This document shows positions 30,299 through 52,400 of a stretch of 64,000 nucleotides of DNA, piece by piece. The position numbers and the translations under genes were made by a program. This DNA comes from Oryzias latipes (Eukaryota; Chordata; Actinopteri; Beloniformes; Adrianichthyidae): assembly GCF_002234675.1 (NCBI RefSeq), contig NC_019876.2:27201750-27265749 (forward strand). Reading direction: 5' to 3'. The first letter of the stretch is position 1; every line of letters begins with the position of its first letter. A model generated the notes under the pieces. The model searched no databases and was not told the origin of the DNA. It saw nothing but the letters and a program-made list of their open reading frames with translations.

Positions 30299-32397
30299 AA
30301 CCCATTTTGAGTTAGAGTAACAGTTCGCCGAATCTGGTGTGGAGTATTACAGCTTTACAACAAAATCTTAAAGGCTTCACAAGTTTTCAGACAACTGAAA
30401 AACAAAATAAAATAAAAACAGGAAATCAAACTCCATTTCCCAGAATGCAATCCGACAGGATATCAATTTTCAAGTTTCGTTGCTCGAATGTTTTGTTAAC
30501 CAGACAGAAACACTTTGCCAGTAATTCTCACGCATTTAGCTATAACTTCACCACAGCATAACTCTTTATCTATGTTAGCTACTTTATTCTGAGACCGAAA
30601 AGTGACTCAGAAGAAGAAATAAATGATCCCTTTGGATATCGCTTTGCTATTATTAGCTGAGAAGCTAGCGGAAGCTAACGGTCCAATGCATATATTTACT
30701 GCGTCGTCGATTCACTTGATCGACGACTGCTTCCGTAAACTATTACAATGAGAGCCGGAAATTCTGACTTTTTTCTTAGACCCAAATTGCTCAAATAAAA
30801 CGTATACCGAACGTTAAATGTCGCCGTCAGTTTACCTCCGTCGGAGGTTGGAATCCTTCTTCTTCTGCGGAGATTTTTAAAAAAACTTTATTGGCAAACG
30901 CATGAACAAACATGCAATCAGACTGTCTTCATTAACAATGATTCCGTAACAAGTACACATAAATAAAAGAAGTCGCACGACAAAATGATAACAAGAATAC
31001 ATAAAATAAGCCTCAGTCACACATTTGTAAAAAGAGGTATAGAATACATTTGATATTTTTGGAAAATGTCCAATAGTAGACTTGCATGTAAAGCCTTAAG
31101 ATACTTTTCTTGCCAATGTTTTTTTTATTAAATTTTTTTTTTTCCATTTTGAAGTATGAATAAAAAAATTGAGATGAACAGTAGATTGTTCAAGGTGCCA
31201 TGTGAGTCAGTCAAGTAGATCCCAAAGATTTTTTTCATTCATAGAAGTGTATAATATTCATGTTGTCCTTTCAGATAAAATGTACAAAATAAAGGAGGAA
31301 AACTAAACTAGCAGTTTACAAATCAACCTTTAATTACTTACATTTTTATCTTCCTCCTTTTAAACAAATTTAAAGCAAATAAACAAAGAACCCTGGAACC
31401 ACAAAATAAAATAAAAATAAAAACTAAAATGTGCAAGCCAAAAAAAAGGACTTTCATTTACTCTAAAGGTTGGCATAAAAAGCACCAAATGTCTCAGCTT
31501 TAGGTGCTCATCTAGTTTCTTCTGTATTGATTTGTTCTGGAGAAGATTTTCTCAGATGTCTGTCCAGGTTTATATGAAATTATTTTTCTTTTATGATCTT
31601 TTATTATCACTAAAAGTCAAATGGTTCCATATTTTGCCTCTTTTCCCAGTACTGCCACTCCTTTTCTTTACTTTATGTTTTGGTGTTGCTGTAGTTTCTT
31701 GTTGGGTCCCCATCGCGCTCTCGCCGTCCCTCCCTTATACTCGGTTCCTGCTGCTACAGTATGTGTCACATCAAATAGTTATGAAAGCACTATTCACATA
31801 AAACGGACAATTACACACCTGATCAAACATTTCATAAAAAGAAAACCATCGCTTCAAAATCTTCTTGAAGTCATGAGATTTTGACTGCATGTGTGCTATT
31901 ATTAACAGACGACCAGCGGATGTCACTTTACAACCGGAATGATCAGAGATGAGTGTCGCCTTCAGCCCAGTTGTGTCAAAGTTGGTCAGTGCTTCACGAG
32001 GCCTCGATTTGCCCATCACTTCACGCAGGCAGCAGGAACGACTTCATGGGGAGATTCCCGCCACCTGCTGGACGCTACCTGCCATTTCACCGCGTCCCGT
32101 GCCATCCGGCCACAACGAATGTGTCTTTTGAAGGCACAATGACGTCAATTTATCCCCATTTCTTTTTGACATGTTTGGTTTAAATGATTGTGATAATAAG
32201 ACATATTCACAATTTCATTAGATACATCTCCTGATCTTGTTTACAAATTGCCTACTGTAGTCATAAAACTGAATATACTAATTCAATTCCAAACGTCTTT
32301 GAGCTCTTTCAGCTTAATCCGACCATTCTTCACAAATAAAAAGCAACACCACCTTTGTCAGCTTCATAGATTTACGTTTATTTTTGTTGTTTTTTAC

Positions 32398-32880
32398 TTT
32401 TATGAGCCCCTGGTGTTAAACTTGAACATTTGAAGTACAGTTTATTGTTCTACGTTCCTCACCGTTTGCCATTTCTTCAAAGAAAACAGCAGAAATTCAG
32501 AAAAAAATCGATGCAAATGTAAGTGTCAGCCAAGATTAAATGTGTGCACGCCTCACCACATAGGAAGTTTGACCTATATAAAGAAACATAGGTGTAAAAT
32601 TGCATTTTTTTGGACATGTTCAGAGGAGGGATAGTGGATATATTGGTAGAAGGATGTTGGAGATGGAGCTGCCTGGCAGGAGGGCAAGAGGACGGCCAAA
32701 GAGGAGATACATGGATGTCTTAACAGAGGACATGAAGTTGGCTAATGTTAGGGTAGAAGATGTCCATGATAGAGTGAGGTGGAAAAGGATGATTCGCTGT
32801 GGCGACCCCTGATGGGAAAAGCCGAAAGAGAAAGAAGAAGAGGTGTAAAATTGCATTTCTGAGAATTTTTAAGACTCCAG
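32398..32880 (+). repeat. End of duplication unit 1 (repeat X plus family A fragment)
   Basis: The series CCTGGTGTT, TTCTACGTTCCTCACCG, GAAGTTTGACC, then ACATAGGTGTAAAATTGC is repeated in the same order at 34241-34475, i.e. to the right of C11orf68 copy 2. It marks the right end of unit 1. An RTE tail is inserted within it. Confidence 0.6.
32608..32840 (+). mobile_element. RTE-type LINE, 5'-truncated, with 18-bp target duplication
   Basis: The C-terminal peptide GHVQRRDSGYIGRRMLEMEL ... VRWKRMIRCGDP is followed by the tail GCCGAAAGAGAAAGAAGAAG. The target duplication AGGTGTAAAATTGCATTT occurs at 32590-32607 and 32841-32858. Frame intact from 32600 to its stop at 32812. Confidence 0.85.
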
Positions 32881-33078
32881 ATTCTCTCAAATTGTCAAAA
32901 AAAACGTCTCAAAGTTCAGATTTCTGTCACCCTTCCAGCTCCGTAGGTTGTTCCAATCACAACAAATGAGTGCAAATCAAATTCTGCTGGAATTACAGAT
33001 TGATTTCTTTGCAAAAAAGCAAAATGAAAGAAGATCAAAACATCTGCAAATGTCTCTCCGCTGCCCGTCTGGACTGGA

Positions 33079-33819
33079 CTATGTCAGTTCCAGGTTGGTG
33101 ACTTTGTTGAAGATGTGGGAACGCCGGGGGACGCACTCCAGGTCAAACCTGCTCTCATAAATGGTGGGGCTAAGTTCCCAGCGGTTCCTTCGGTAGATTC
33201 CCAGGTAGGTGTAAACGTCGGGTTTGTAGAACAGCGGGCACTTGATCCCCGTGGAGCGAATGACGGAGTCCAGCCTCATGACGTCCTCCTCGTCTGTGAA
33301 GTTTCTGTTATAGACACATATGACGTGGCGACTGTCTCCTGTCGGGTCCAAGGGGCTGACTTTGGCGCACCAGATCTTGCCCTCTACGATTGCTCTGGCC
33401 ACACACTCCCACGCGTGGTCCAGTTTAAAGCCAGAGTCCAGGTGCATCAGCCACTTCCCACTGAGCACTCTGTGGTTGAGGGCCAGCTCCTTCACGGTCT
33501 GGAAGGTGACAGGTCTGCCACTGGCCAGGAGTTTCTCCCAGCTCTCCCAGAGACCTTCAAGGTCCTTGTCACTGGACTGGTCACTAGGGCCCCTCACAGA
33601 GATCCACCCCACGGGGCCGACGCCACTCTCCTCGTCACCAAACCTGCGCACTTGGGAGGGCCGGTTACTCTCCAGCCAGGCATCAAACTCCGATTTGGGA
33701 GTTTTTCTGCAGTCAAAAATAATCCAGGGATCCATGTCTCCAGCCAGGGCTTCGGCGGCATAGTGATCTGATGCAAAGTTCTCCCTTTCACCGTTGGCAG
33801 AGGCCTCTTCTTCCTCCAT
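33079..33819 (-). CDS. C11orf68: C11orf68/BLES03 homologue (UPF0696), copy 2
   Basis: Intact 246-aa tandem paralogue of the gene at 27106-27846, about 93% identical in protein and nearly identical in flanking DNA. All UPF0696 hallmark stretches are kept, including the GKWLMHL and KPDVYTYLGIYRRNRW blocks. Differences cluster at residues 79-91, where an acidic DYHPSDEDVED-type segment is replaced by a Ser/Lys-containing one. I use ATG 33819 by homology, although here the frame is open further upstream to 33972 because the in-frame TAA of copy 1 has mutated. The upstream 3' splice site (AG at 33871-33870) is conserved, so the longer frame is probably not all coding. This copy is divergent to drap1 (ATG 36471), the same arrangement as in human, which suggests it holds the ancestral position. 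It lacks the copy 1 poly(A) signal. Confidence 0.88.
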   Translation of the reverse strand: MEEEEASANGERENFASDHYAAEALAGDMDPWIIFDCRKTPKSEFDAWLESNRPSQVRRFGDEESGVGPVGWISVRGPSDQSSDKDLEGLWESWEKLLASGRPVTFQTVKELALNHRVLSGKWLMHLDSGFKLDHAWECVARAIVEGKIWCAKVSPLDPTGDSRHVICVYNRNFTDEEDVMRLDSVIRSTGIKCPLFYKPDVYTYLGIYRRNRWELSPTIYESRFDLECVPRRSHIFNKVTNLELT

Positions 33820-33956
33820 GATGCCGTGAAGGTGAGACTGGAACCGAGCAAGGAGTGTGGAGCTCCCTGCTGAAAGAAAGCAGGAGTTGTGTTCATGACG
33901 GCACGAGTGAGGGAGACTTACGCAACACAGAGGCTGAACTTTGGAGCAGCATCTTA

Positions 33957-34220
33957 AGGCCGTGTCACACACCCACTACGTTCCTTTTGTACATATTGCA
34001 CAGATAAAAATGACCACACAAGGAAAAAGTGAGAAAAGTCGTGGTCTTTACGTGAAATTTTCAGAGCTTTATCACGATGAACCACATTAAAACCACGGAA
34101 GAAGTAAAAATGAACCAAGCAAAGAACACGATTTGTGCCTAAATTACGTAATCTTACTGTGATATATGCTGTAGATATAGTATTAAAGTTGTAAATTCAT
34201 TGGTGTTGCATGCGTGAAAA
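33957..34220. mobile_element. TIR element F, copy 2 (left part only)
   Basis: Same left terminus GGCCGTGTCACACACCCACT as at 27984. Similarity to copy 1 is lost near 34220, and no right terminus is seen. Confidence 0.6.
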
Positions 34221-34240
34221 ATCTATTAGACACACGTGCA

Positions 34241-34505
34241 GCTTTTATAACCTCCTGGTGTTCTACGTTCCTCACTGTATGACATCTCTTGAAAGAAAAA
34301 AGTCAAAAATCAACAACTAAAACACAAATGTGAGTCTCGCCCAACCACAGAGGAAGTTTGACCTGTGGACCCACCCAGATGAATACAGTGTTTTTTTTAA
34401 TGTTTTTACTGCTGATGGAGGAGATTTATAATAAAACATAGACGTAAACATTTATTTTTGAGGATTTCTTACTTCAAATTGTTGTGAATGAGAAAAGCAT
34501 TAAAG
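34241..34505 (+). repeat. End of duplication unit 2 (repeat X plus family A fragment)
   Basis: Matches 32398-32880 in order and orientation: CCTGGTGTTCTACGTTCCTC, GAAGTTTGACC, then a family A start GACCCACCCAGATGAATAC and TTGTTGTGAATGAG. A short RTE-like tail (GCGGCGACCCCTGAAGGGAA) follows at about 34522. Confidence 0.6.
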
Positions 34506-34559
34506 GTAAAGATGGAAACAATGCGGCGACCCCTGAAGGGAAATGCAGAAAGGTGAACA

Positions 34560-36229
34560 ATAAGGATCAGGTGTGTTATAGCAGAGGCGTCCTGGTAATG
34601 CTTTAGGGGAACACGGTCCATCGACCATCCACGATTGAATCACGGCAATCTCTTTTCATACACCTTTTACTCAACAGAGTCCTTGAATGATTTCTCAGCA
34701 TAAACTCAAAAACACCAAATGACTGGATGTTGCTCATCTTTTGTAAATCTGAAACCCCTTCCAGAGCAAAACGTTGCACAAGGATAAGTCTCTCCAGTCA
34801 ACAGGAGCCGATCAATCTTTACGACGATGCAGGGCGGGTCGCTCCTGAACCGCTGGATAACACAGATTTATCTGTAAGACATGTACGGCTGATAAAACAG
34901 ATTCAGGGGGGGTCAATAAAAAAACGTTTTCTGTCTTTACATCGTCCATACCACACGCCTGAATATTTGAAATCCTTCGTGACTGACTACTAAGTTTATG
35001 GGAAAAAAACTGTTAAGGAATCATTTACATGTTTAAAAAGATGAAAAAATAAATGAATAATGCAGGCGTTTTATTTGTTTCTAAACCAGTAATAAAATCA
35101 GAGACATGACGTGTTCTAGATGTGACCGTTCACCCCTCAGTGGCATGGTTCCAGGCTGTTCTGCCTTATGAATCTGGATGATAATCTCTTTATATGTCCA
35201 CCAGACCAAATCTTGAATTTCTCTTTGTTGCTTTTTTACCCACAACTGTGTAATATTAAACCCTTGGGCCACAAAGGGGTCTAAGATTTGGCAGAAAGGC
35301 CGGACCGGGAGCTGTTGTACAGAGTGTTTTGGTATCACAACTCATGAGATGAAGAAATAACGTGGAATCTTGACAAAAACATCTGTAGCTTTTGATAGAA
35401 AATTGACATACATGTAGAACATTTTGGTGTCTTTATTTCAAAACTGTGGCTTTTCTTCCCATTTTAGAGCCATTTGCACCAATGGATTGATGTTCCTTTA
35501 GGGAAAAAGTAAATTAGAGTAACGCTGCGTTCAAGTGGAATTGGAATGATAGAAAAATGCTTCCCAGAAAAACAACATATATTCCAAAACCACATGCAAT
35601 GCAAAATGAGCTTCTGCATCTGAGCAACAGCCCATTTATTTGTAGAGAACCATCTATGGGGAGGCACCAGAATTACAGGGAAAAGCAGGAAACTGGTTTG
35701 AGGCTGCATTTATCTTTTTTCTTTCTTTTTATGTCTGTCCACTTGTCCATTACATTATTTTCTAATTTTGTTTTGTTTTTTTGTTTTTGATGTTTGTATG
35801 AATATTTTTCGTTGTTTTTTTGTTTTTAAATTCTTAGTTAATTTTGGATTTTTAAGGGCTATCACCTCTGAAGGGGGATTCATAGCATTTAGGGGAGGAC
35901 ATTACCCCCCTTGCCCATGCCTGTATACGGCCTCGATTCACCGCTGTAATAAAAAGATACACCTGGAGAGGCTGGTTTGACATTGAACAGTTTTAAGTGT
36001 ATCACAACCTTTCTTCTTAATGAAAACATGACTGGACTTTATTTTTTGTTTCTTAAAAAATGTTCCATTAAAGTATTATGTAGTAGTATTAGTTTTTTGT
36101 GGCTTTTCAGGACACTATTTTTTTTTCCAGTGATTTGCTGTTGTGTTTCAGTATTTGTTCATTTTTACTGGGATTTGTTGTTGTTGTATCTGGCACTTCT
36201 CGGCCACCGTATTTTTTCTCTACACACTA
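34560..36229. other. Intergenic DNA between C11orf68 copy 2 and drap1
   Basis: AT-rich, low-complexity T-runs, short ORFs only. Probably holds the first exon and promoter of C11orf68 copy 2, which I could not locate. Confidence 0.35.
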
Positions 36230-36470
36230 ATGAAATCTGAGAGTAGCGCAGCAAGTGCCAACATGACCGGCGCTAGGACCTGGCAAAAGCAAACGGATCC
36301 CTTCAGCTCCTCAAGCAACGAGGAACGAGATGACGACAGCGCGCTAACAACTTAGCCGGATAGCTAACGCTATCTGGTGTACGTGCGGTGGAGGTGAATT
36401 CACATGAAATAGCAGTATAACCCCAAACATTTAACATTTTATTTTAGCTCAGTCACCAGGTTATTTAATT
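36230..36470 (+). promoter_or_regulatory. drap1: drap1 5' UTR and probable promoter region
   Basis: Sequence composition shifts from AT-rich (before about 36235) to mixed with several CpGs ahead of the drap1 ATG. A polypyrimidine-AG (tttattttag at about 36438-36447) just before the start could be a 5' UTR acceptor, but no partner donor can be assigned with confidence. Confidence 0.4.
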
Positions 36471-46691
<10,221 letters not shown>

Positions 46692-47290
46692 CTCCGCCCC
46701 CTCACGCTCTCTCCCTCCCCCTGTCCGTGTCTCTCAAACGGGGATCCTGTACGGTTGTTTTCACGTTCTTCCGTTGATCCGCTGCGCTACGCGGCGGCGG
46801 CGGGAAAGACTCTGAAGGGAACTGAAAGAGACCCCTCCGTTCTACGAGAGGCAGACGGCGCCGTTGTACTTGACACCTTTTAATTTACTTTCTTTTTAAG
46901 GCTTTTATTTGTGGAAAAAAAAAAAGTCAGTGGAGAACGTTTTTTAAAAGCTTTTTGCAGGATGGGAGAGCTTCGGGTTTGGGCACTTTTTTGTTTTGTT
47001 TGTTTTCTCCTGAAAAAACCTGAAACAGTGACACATATCAGTGACCCTCAGGTCGGCTGGAGCGGTGCGGCGGTCGCTAGTTAGAGCTTTCCTCCAGTAT
47101 TTCATGCTCGCACTGAGACGACGGGTGGAGCTGGTTGGCCCCTGGGGGCCGCTCAAGTGTTATTAACCTGTCACCCCTTAGCTCCTGCTGTAAAAATCCA
47201 TCAGATCCATGTTTTACTTTTATTTTTTGTTTTGTTTGCTAAATCCTTTTAAAAGAACCAAAATAAAGAAGTTGCTTTAGGTTTTTCCCT
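46692..47290 (+). terminator. drap1: drap1 3' UTR with AATAAA at 47262-47267
   Basis: After the TAG at 46689-46691 the transcript runs through a GC-rich then T-rich 3' UTR to AATAAA at 47262-47267, followed by a T-rich downstream element. A second AATAAA at about 47605 could serve a longer isoform. Confidence 0.65.
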
Positions 47291-47818
47291 CCTTCCTTTT
47301 TTATTTTAGCTGAGACTTTTATGCAGGCGAGCCCCACAGCCCACCCACCCACCCCCGCACCTCGGGGCCGGGGAACGGTTTCAGCCGGTCGGAGCTCGTA
47401 ACTTTTCCCACAACCGCCACGCAGTGAGACTCCTCAAGGTTCTTTCCGTTTGGCTCCTGAACGTTTCTTTCCCCCCTCTTTTAGATTGTTTTAAATGACG
47501 GCAGAAACGGGGGCTCCCTTGTATTTGTTGGTATGAAATGGTTGCAAACGGGCAGTTCTCGCCGTACTGTAAACTTTTAACATTCGTTTTATTTTGTACG
47601 GGTGAAATAAAGTTCCTATTTCCAATAGAAGAGGCTCCGCTGGTTTTTAATGTCTTGCAGGTTGAGGCTGACGGCCTGAGGGGCCCCGGACTGGTTTATG
47701 CAATGCTCGCTGCACCTTTGAGTGAAAACTACACCCACCGCCACAAACTCAAAGACTCACCAACATGTGCGCACACCTAATGGTTGAGAAAAATGCCATT
47801 TTTGTTTGTTAACCCATT

Positions 47819-48173
47819 TATGAAATACCATGTCACACCTGCAACAAAACATACATTGAAGAAACAGGACGCACCTTCATCACAAGAAAAACAGAACATC
47901 AAAAAGAATGCGAAAAGGAAACAAAGAAGAGCCTAACAAGAGCAAGACGACCACGGGGATCTCAAGATAATATGAAATCAGCAACAACAGACCACTGCAA
48001 ACAAGGAAAACCACATCATGGACCGGGAAAAGGCCAAAGTCCTCCGCACTGAAGACAACAGACGCCACAGATGGATCATGGAGGCGGTGGAGATACCAAA
48101 GCGAGCCCACACTTCCATAAACCGGGATGAGGGGGTCTTCCTGCTCTCTCATACCTGGAGCAACATCCTATAG
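47819..48173 (+). mobile_element. Penelope-like element, C-terminal GIY-YIG endonuclease remnant
   Basis: The frame YEIPCHTCNKTYIEETGRTF near the left and, after a frameshift at about 48005, EDNRRHRWIMEAVEIPKRAH and INRDEGVFLLSHTWSNIL before a TAG at 48171-48173. This matches the end of Penelope-type proteins, whose GIY-YIG nuclease follows the reverse transcriptase. The reverse transcriptase part is missing. Non-coding sequence of the same element probably continues to about 48360. Confidence 0.75.
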
Positions 48174-48405
48174 CAAAAAACGGACATCAAGGGGCGGAGC
48201 CAGGCGACTCCTCAGTCACAATCAACCATTTTTATATACGTCCAATCACTACCACCTGATGACGACTCTGACTCTCACGTCCGTCAAAACATGTCAGGTA
48301 TGTGAAAAACACCACCAACCAGGAAGTCCGTTAATAATACAGTCACCACCCTATTTATTGAACTAAGTGGCCTTATAGTTCATGAGAACTTGTTGGTCAG
48401 CAGCC

Positions 48406-48615
48406 CTTGTGCTATCCTATGGAGTCCAGATGACACCCCCCTCCCCCCTTACATTGACGTGTTCTCCCTACCATGACAAAGGTGGAAAGATTTCATGTAA
48501 TCCATGGACACCAGTGAAGATCACAAATCATTGAAGAAAAAAGGTTCAGAGCACTGTCTAGTGGGTCTAGATGACCCAACTCCCAATGTTAAAGTGCCTA
48601 GGATAGTACAAGAGA
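48406..48615. mobile_element. TTAA-type MITE, longer version
   Basis: Left CCCTTGTGCTATCCTATGG, right CCTAGGATAGTACAAG. The inner ATCACAAATCATTGAAGAAA matches, inverted, the copy at the right edge of the window. Confidence 0.65.
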
Positions 48616-49450
48616 TACAGGAAATCCTGAAAAATGCACATCACTTAGAAAATGAAGATTTTTGCAGATTCCATCAAGTGAGACATTACTTAGAGGAAAC
48701 AAATAAAACACAAGTTCAAGTTCCAATTGAAAGAGTTTGCCCCCTTTAGGAATTAGAAACCTTCTGTTGGAGAAATGTGGGACAGCGCGGGCTGGGCATG
48801 ACCACATATTCTAGACGTGGCCGAAACCTTTGTCGTTTCGGGTACAACTTAGGAAGAATCCATAAAAAGTAGTGGGGACCGTCTTAATGCCCACGTTTGA
48901 GACCCTGTACCTTGGGAAAAGACTAGCTAATCTTGTAGAGTGTAAGAAAAAGTACATTGCTGGGAAAACGAGTATTACAAGAAGATTACTAATGTTGTTC
49001 CTGCCTTTGATGAATGTTGTTCAGGAAATCTACATGACGGAGAAATCGGCGAACTCCATGAGAACGGATCCGGAAAGATTTGACGAACATTGGAGAGAAT
49101 CTTTTAGATCAGACTTTGAATCTTACTCTATGTAACTGTGCTGTTTTTTGTTTATTGTTTCACCTATGTATATATTTTACATGATTTGTTTCTACTTAAA
49201 AAGTTGGATTGTTTCTTTTTCTGTCCATGTTCAAAGATAAAGTTAAAATGAAGAGAGCTGTGGATGTACCAATGTGTAACACCTTCCGTTTCTAATAAAA
49301 ACGTGCAGGGGAAAAAAATAAGAATAAATGGGTGTCCCCAAAACACATGGGGACATCCAAAGGAAGTTTTGAAAATATTATGGGATGGTCAACACTTACA
49401 GTTTGTGGCAGAATGTGAATTTGACCAGTTTTCACATTTTTTTCCACAAC
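48616..49450. other. Unrecognised degraded coding-like stretch
   Basis: Two plus frames (to 48749 and 48872-49135), interrupted by stops, have a charged composition (for example NLVECKKKYIAGK, DEHWRESFRSDF). I cannot place them in a family; a decayed transposon ORF next to Penelope and MITE fragments is the most likely explanation. Confidence 0.3.
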
Positions 49451-52400
49451 ATGGGGATTAAAATTGAGGAAGGGATCACTAAGTTAAGATTTTGTGACCT
49501 TTGACCTCAAGAAGAGGCCACCCTGTTAAATTTTCCTGAAAACCACCTTTAGTACCTTCTCCAATTTAAACTCCTCCCATAGGGATTTCAATCCGTCACT
49601 TGCATACTCCCGGAGGATCACTGGGACGCAACTTGGGGAAAAAAATGTTGGAATTAGAAGTTGTTGGAATTAGAAGTTGTGAATTTTGAACGATGTTAGC
49701 GTGGCGAGCTAGCAAAAGAAGCGTTCATCGGTTAATCTCCTCTTTTTTCCCCCCGGAATAATGTGATTAGTTTAAAACTTCAGCTGTTGGCTCAAGCTGA
49801 ATGAAACGATACGACATAAGGTATGAACATATCAGGAATGTGGGCGTGGCTAACAACAAACTACCGTTGCCAAGGAAATCTAAAAAATGTACTTTTCCCC
49901 ATCCTTCTGAAAAGGTCGTAGACCTGCTCGTCGCTCCCAGGTGACTGAAAAATAAAAGGGTTGCTATGGAGATCAAACCAACAGAAAAGCCGCCATTTTG
50001 AAACAAGTAGGTGTTTGTGAATCTGTCATGTGCAGCTCTGACCGGGGTAGCAGAGAGAGAGGAGGGCTCCTTAGCGCCCCCTCAGTCAGTGAGGGGGGAT
50101 TATTTAGGGGGCTGGCGAGGGCGGGTAGTCCCTGCGAGCCATTCAACCCTGTTGGCTGCTGTGTTTTATTTTGGTTCTTGGACCCACTGCTTTCGACAGG
50201 GCTCTGTGTGGGATTGTGCAACATGAAACATTTCCCTCACGTGTAAGTCATGTTGATGTTGATGTATGCCCCCCCCCCGTGACTCACGCGGCCTCAAAGA
50301 GCTGCCATTTATCTGCAGCTTTGCAGCTTCCTCCCGGTATTTGGATCAGATAAGTGCAAGACGGCACAGGTTTGTGGACAGGTGTTCACAGAGATGCCAT
50401 TGTTTCCATCAGAACGTCTACATTCAAAGCCCTCGCTGTGTGAAGCCTCTGTCCTTTATTTTCCTTAGAGGGCCCATTCTATCGTCCACCCCCCCTCCAT
50501 CCCCACCAGAGCGACTCGGATCCACAAAAACAACTGCATCCTTCCTGCACAAGCGTTGACTCAGCGGACTGCTGAGGGGAGGGCGGGGCTTGGGTTCATG
50601 TGTTTGTGTGGGAAGGAGGGGGGGGGGGGGGGTTGTAGGTGATTGAGGATCAGTGTTCAAACAAGCGGCAGGACGGGGAGGAGGGCCGCAGAAGGAAACC
50701 TAGTGTTTCCATGCGGCAGCCGGTGGGGGCCAAAGGTGGGCCTGCGATTCCCAGCCCCGCCCATCACGCCACTCGCTTCCAAGTGCCTTGCAGCTTTCAG
50801 AAACTTGGGAAAATGCAGACGAACGGAATTCCCTGACCTTTCTGTGAAAAAACAACCCTTCATTGTGTGACCATTGTGGGTCAACCCCCCCCCCATCACG
50901 TGGAGCACTTATGATATCAAACATACACCTAAAGGAGTTCCTAAGGAAGCCGAATCTTTGCCTGGCTGTGGCAGGAAGCATGTGAGCGGTTTTTGTGGTC
51001 TATAAAAGCAGAAAAACACGAAACAAACACTCCGCTGAAGGTTGAGGAACGTGTGTAAATCCTGCAAAGAACACCTTGTGTTTTAAAAACTGGAAATAGA
51101 GGCTCTCCTCTGAGTTTATAATATTATTCAAATCAGGAAGCAGGCATCCGAGAACCGGGGGACAGGTTTCCAATCCACGTTTTTCTGTTTTAAAAGTGAA
51201 AATGTAGAACTTAGATATCAAAAAAAATCAATTTTAATGCAAATAAACTTTAAAATTTATCTTTTTTCTTATTAAACCCTTTTTTGAAATCCACCAAAAA
51301 AAAGATCATTTTTAGTTTAAGATGCAAAACTATTGACATGAATAAAAGAACCTTATTTATCCACTGTCTCAAATTTGATTGTGACTGTGTCATAAAGAAA
51401 TAATTATCAACAAAAGTTGCCTTCTTTCAATACACCTTTTTTTGAAAAAAGAAATAACAATGGAGGAATTATTCTCACCATAAAGTTTGGAAAATTAGCT
51501 AAACTTTTCCAGCAAAAAGTGTTTTTGAAAATACGTGGAGGCAGCCACAATGAGCAGGAAAAGCCCCTCTACTAATGTTGATGAACTACAGGGCAGAAAG
51601 TACTGCAAACTGGTATAAGATCAGGCAGAGGTACGGCATACTGGCTGGAAGATCAGCTGTGTGGCTCTTTGCTGCTTTAACACACAGACAAAAGCAGCTG
51701 CGGGGTAAAACTGTGATCCAGTCAGCACTTTTTCCTCATCGTTTTAGCGTCTCTGTGGTGTCTCATCATTGCTACAAAGTGTGATCTACGTCCCTCTTCA
51801 TGTTATCCGCTAAATCTCTCCCTTCCCTAAACCACCTTTTTGAGCCAAGGCACACTTTATCCCTGACAAAAATCCAGCATCCAAAAATTGAAAAAAGGAG
51901 AAACTCTATAGTCTGTATTGATCTACAGCCCCTCTGTAATCTCACATGCATTTTTGTGATAATTGTGGCAGAAAAAGCTGGAAGTTGCAGCTGTTTTTAC
52001 TAAAAGATGGAATCAAAGTTAAGTTAGTTGTCAGTAATGATTTTCAACCAAAATATTTGAAATTTTACCCTGGTAGTTGTTTTCTCCTCCAATTTATAAA
52101 CATTCAATTTCATGTAACCTGACAAAAAAACAAAAATATCATTTCTAAATATTTATTTTATATTTTTTCAATGTTGGTGCAAAGGCAACTGTAATTTTTA
52201 AACAATTGTATGATCACAATATGTTTGATAGATTTTACACAAAAGGACTAACATTATATTTATGTTTTCTGTAGCTACACAAAAAATGAACATGTTGAAC
52301 AAAAATGTTTTATTTCTTTTAGATAATTAAATTGTTTCAATGTAGTTTAATTGTGTCTGTTGGCCACTTCACCTTATCCTTTTTCTTTAATGTTATTATT

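Noticed and set aside
33820-33972. 51-residue N-terminal extension of C11orf68 copy 2
   Set aside because: It crosses the conserved splice acceptor, and in copy 1 the same frame has a TAA before the ATG.
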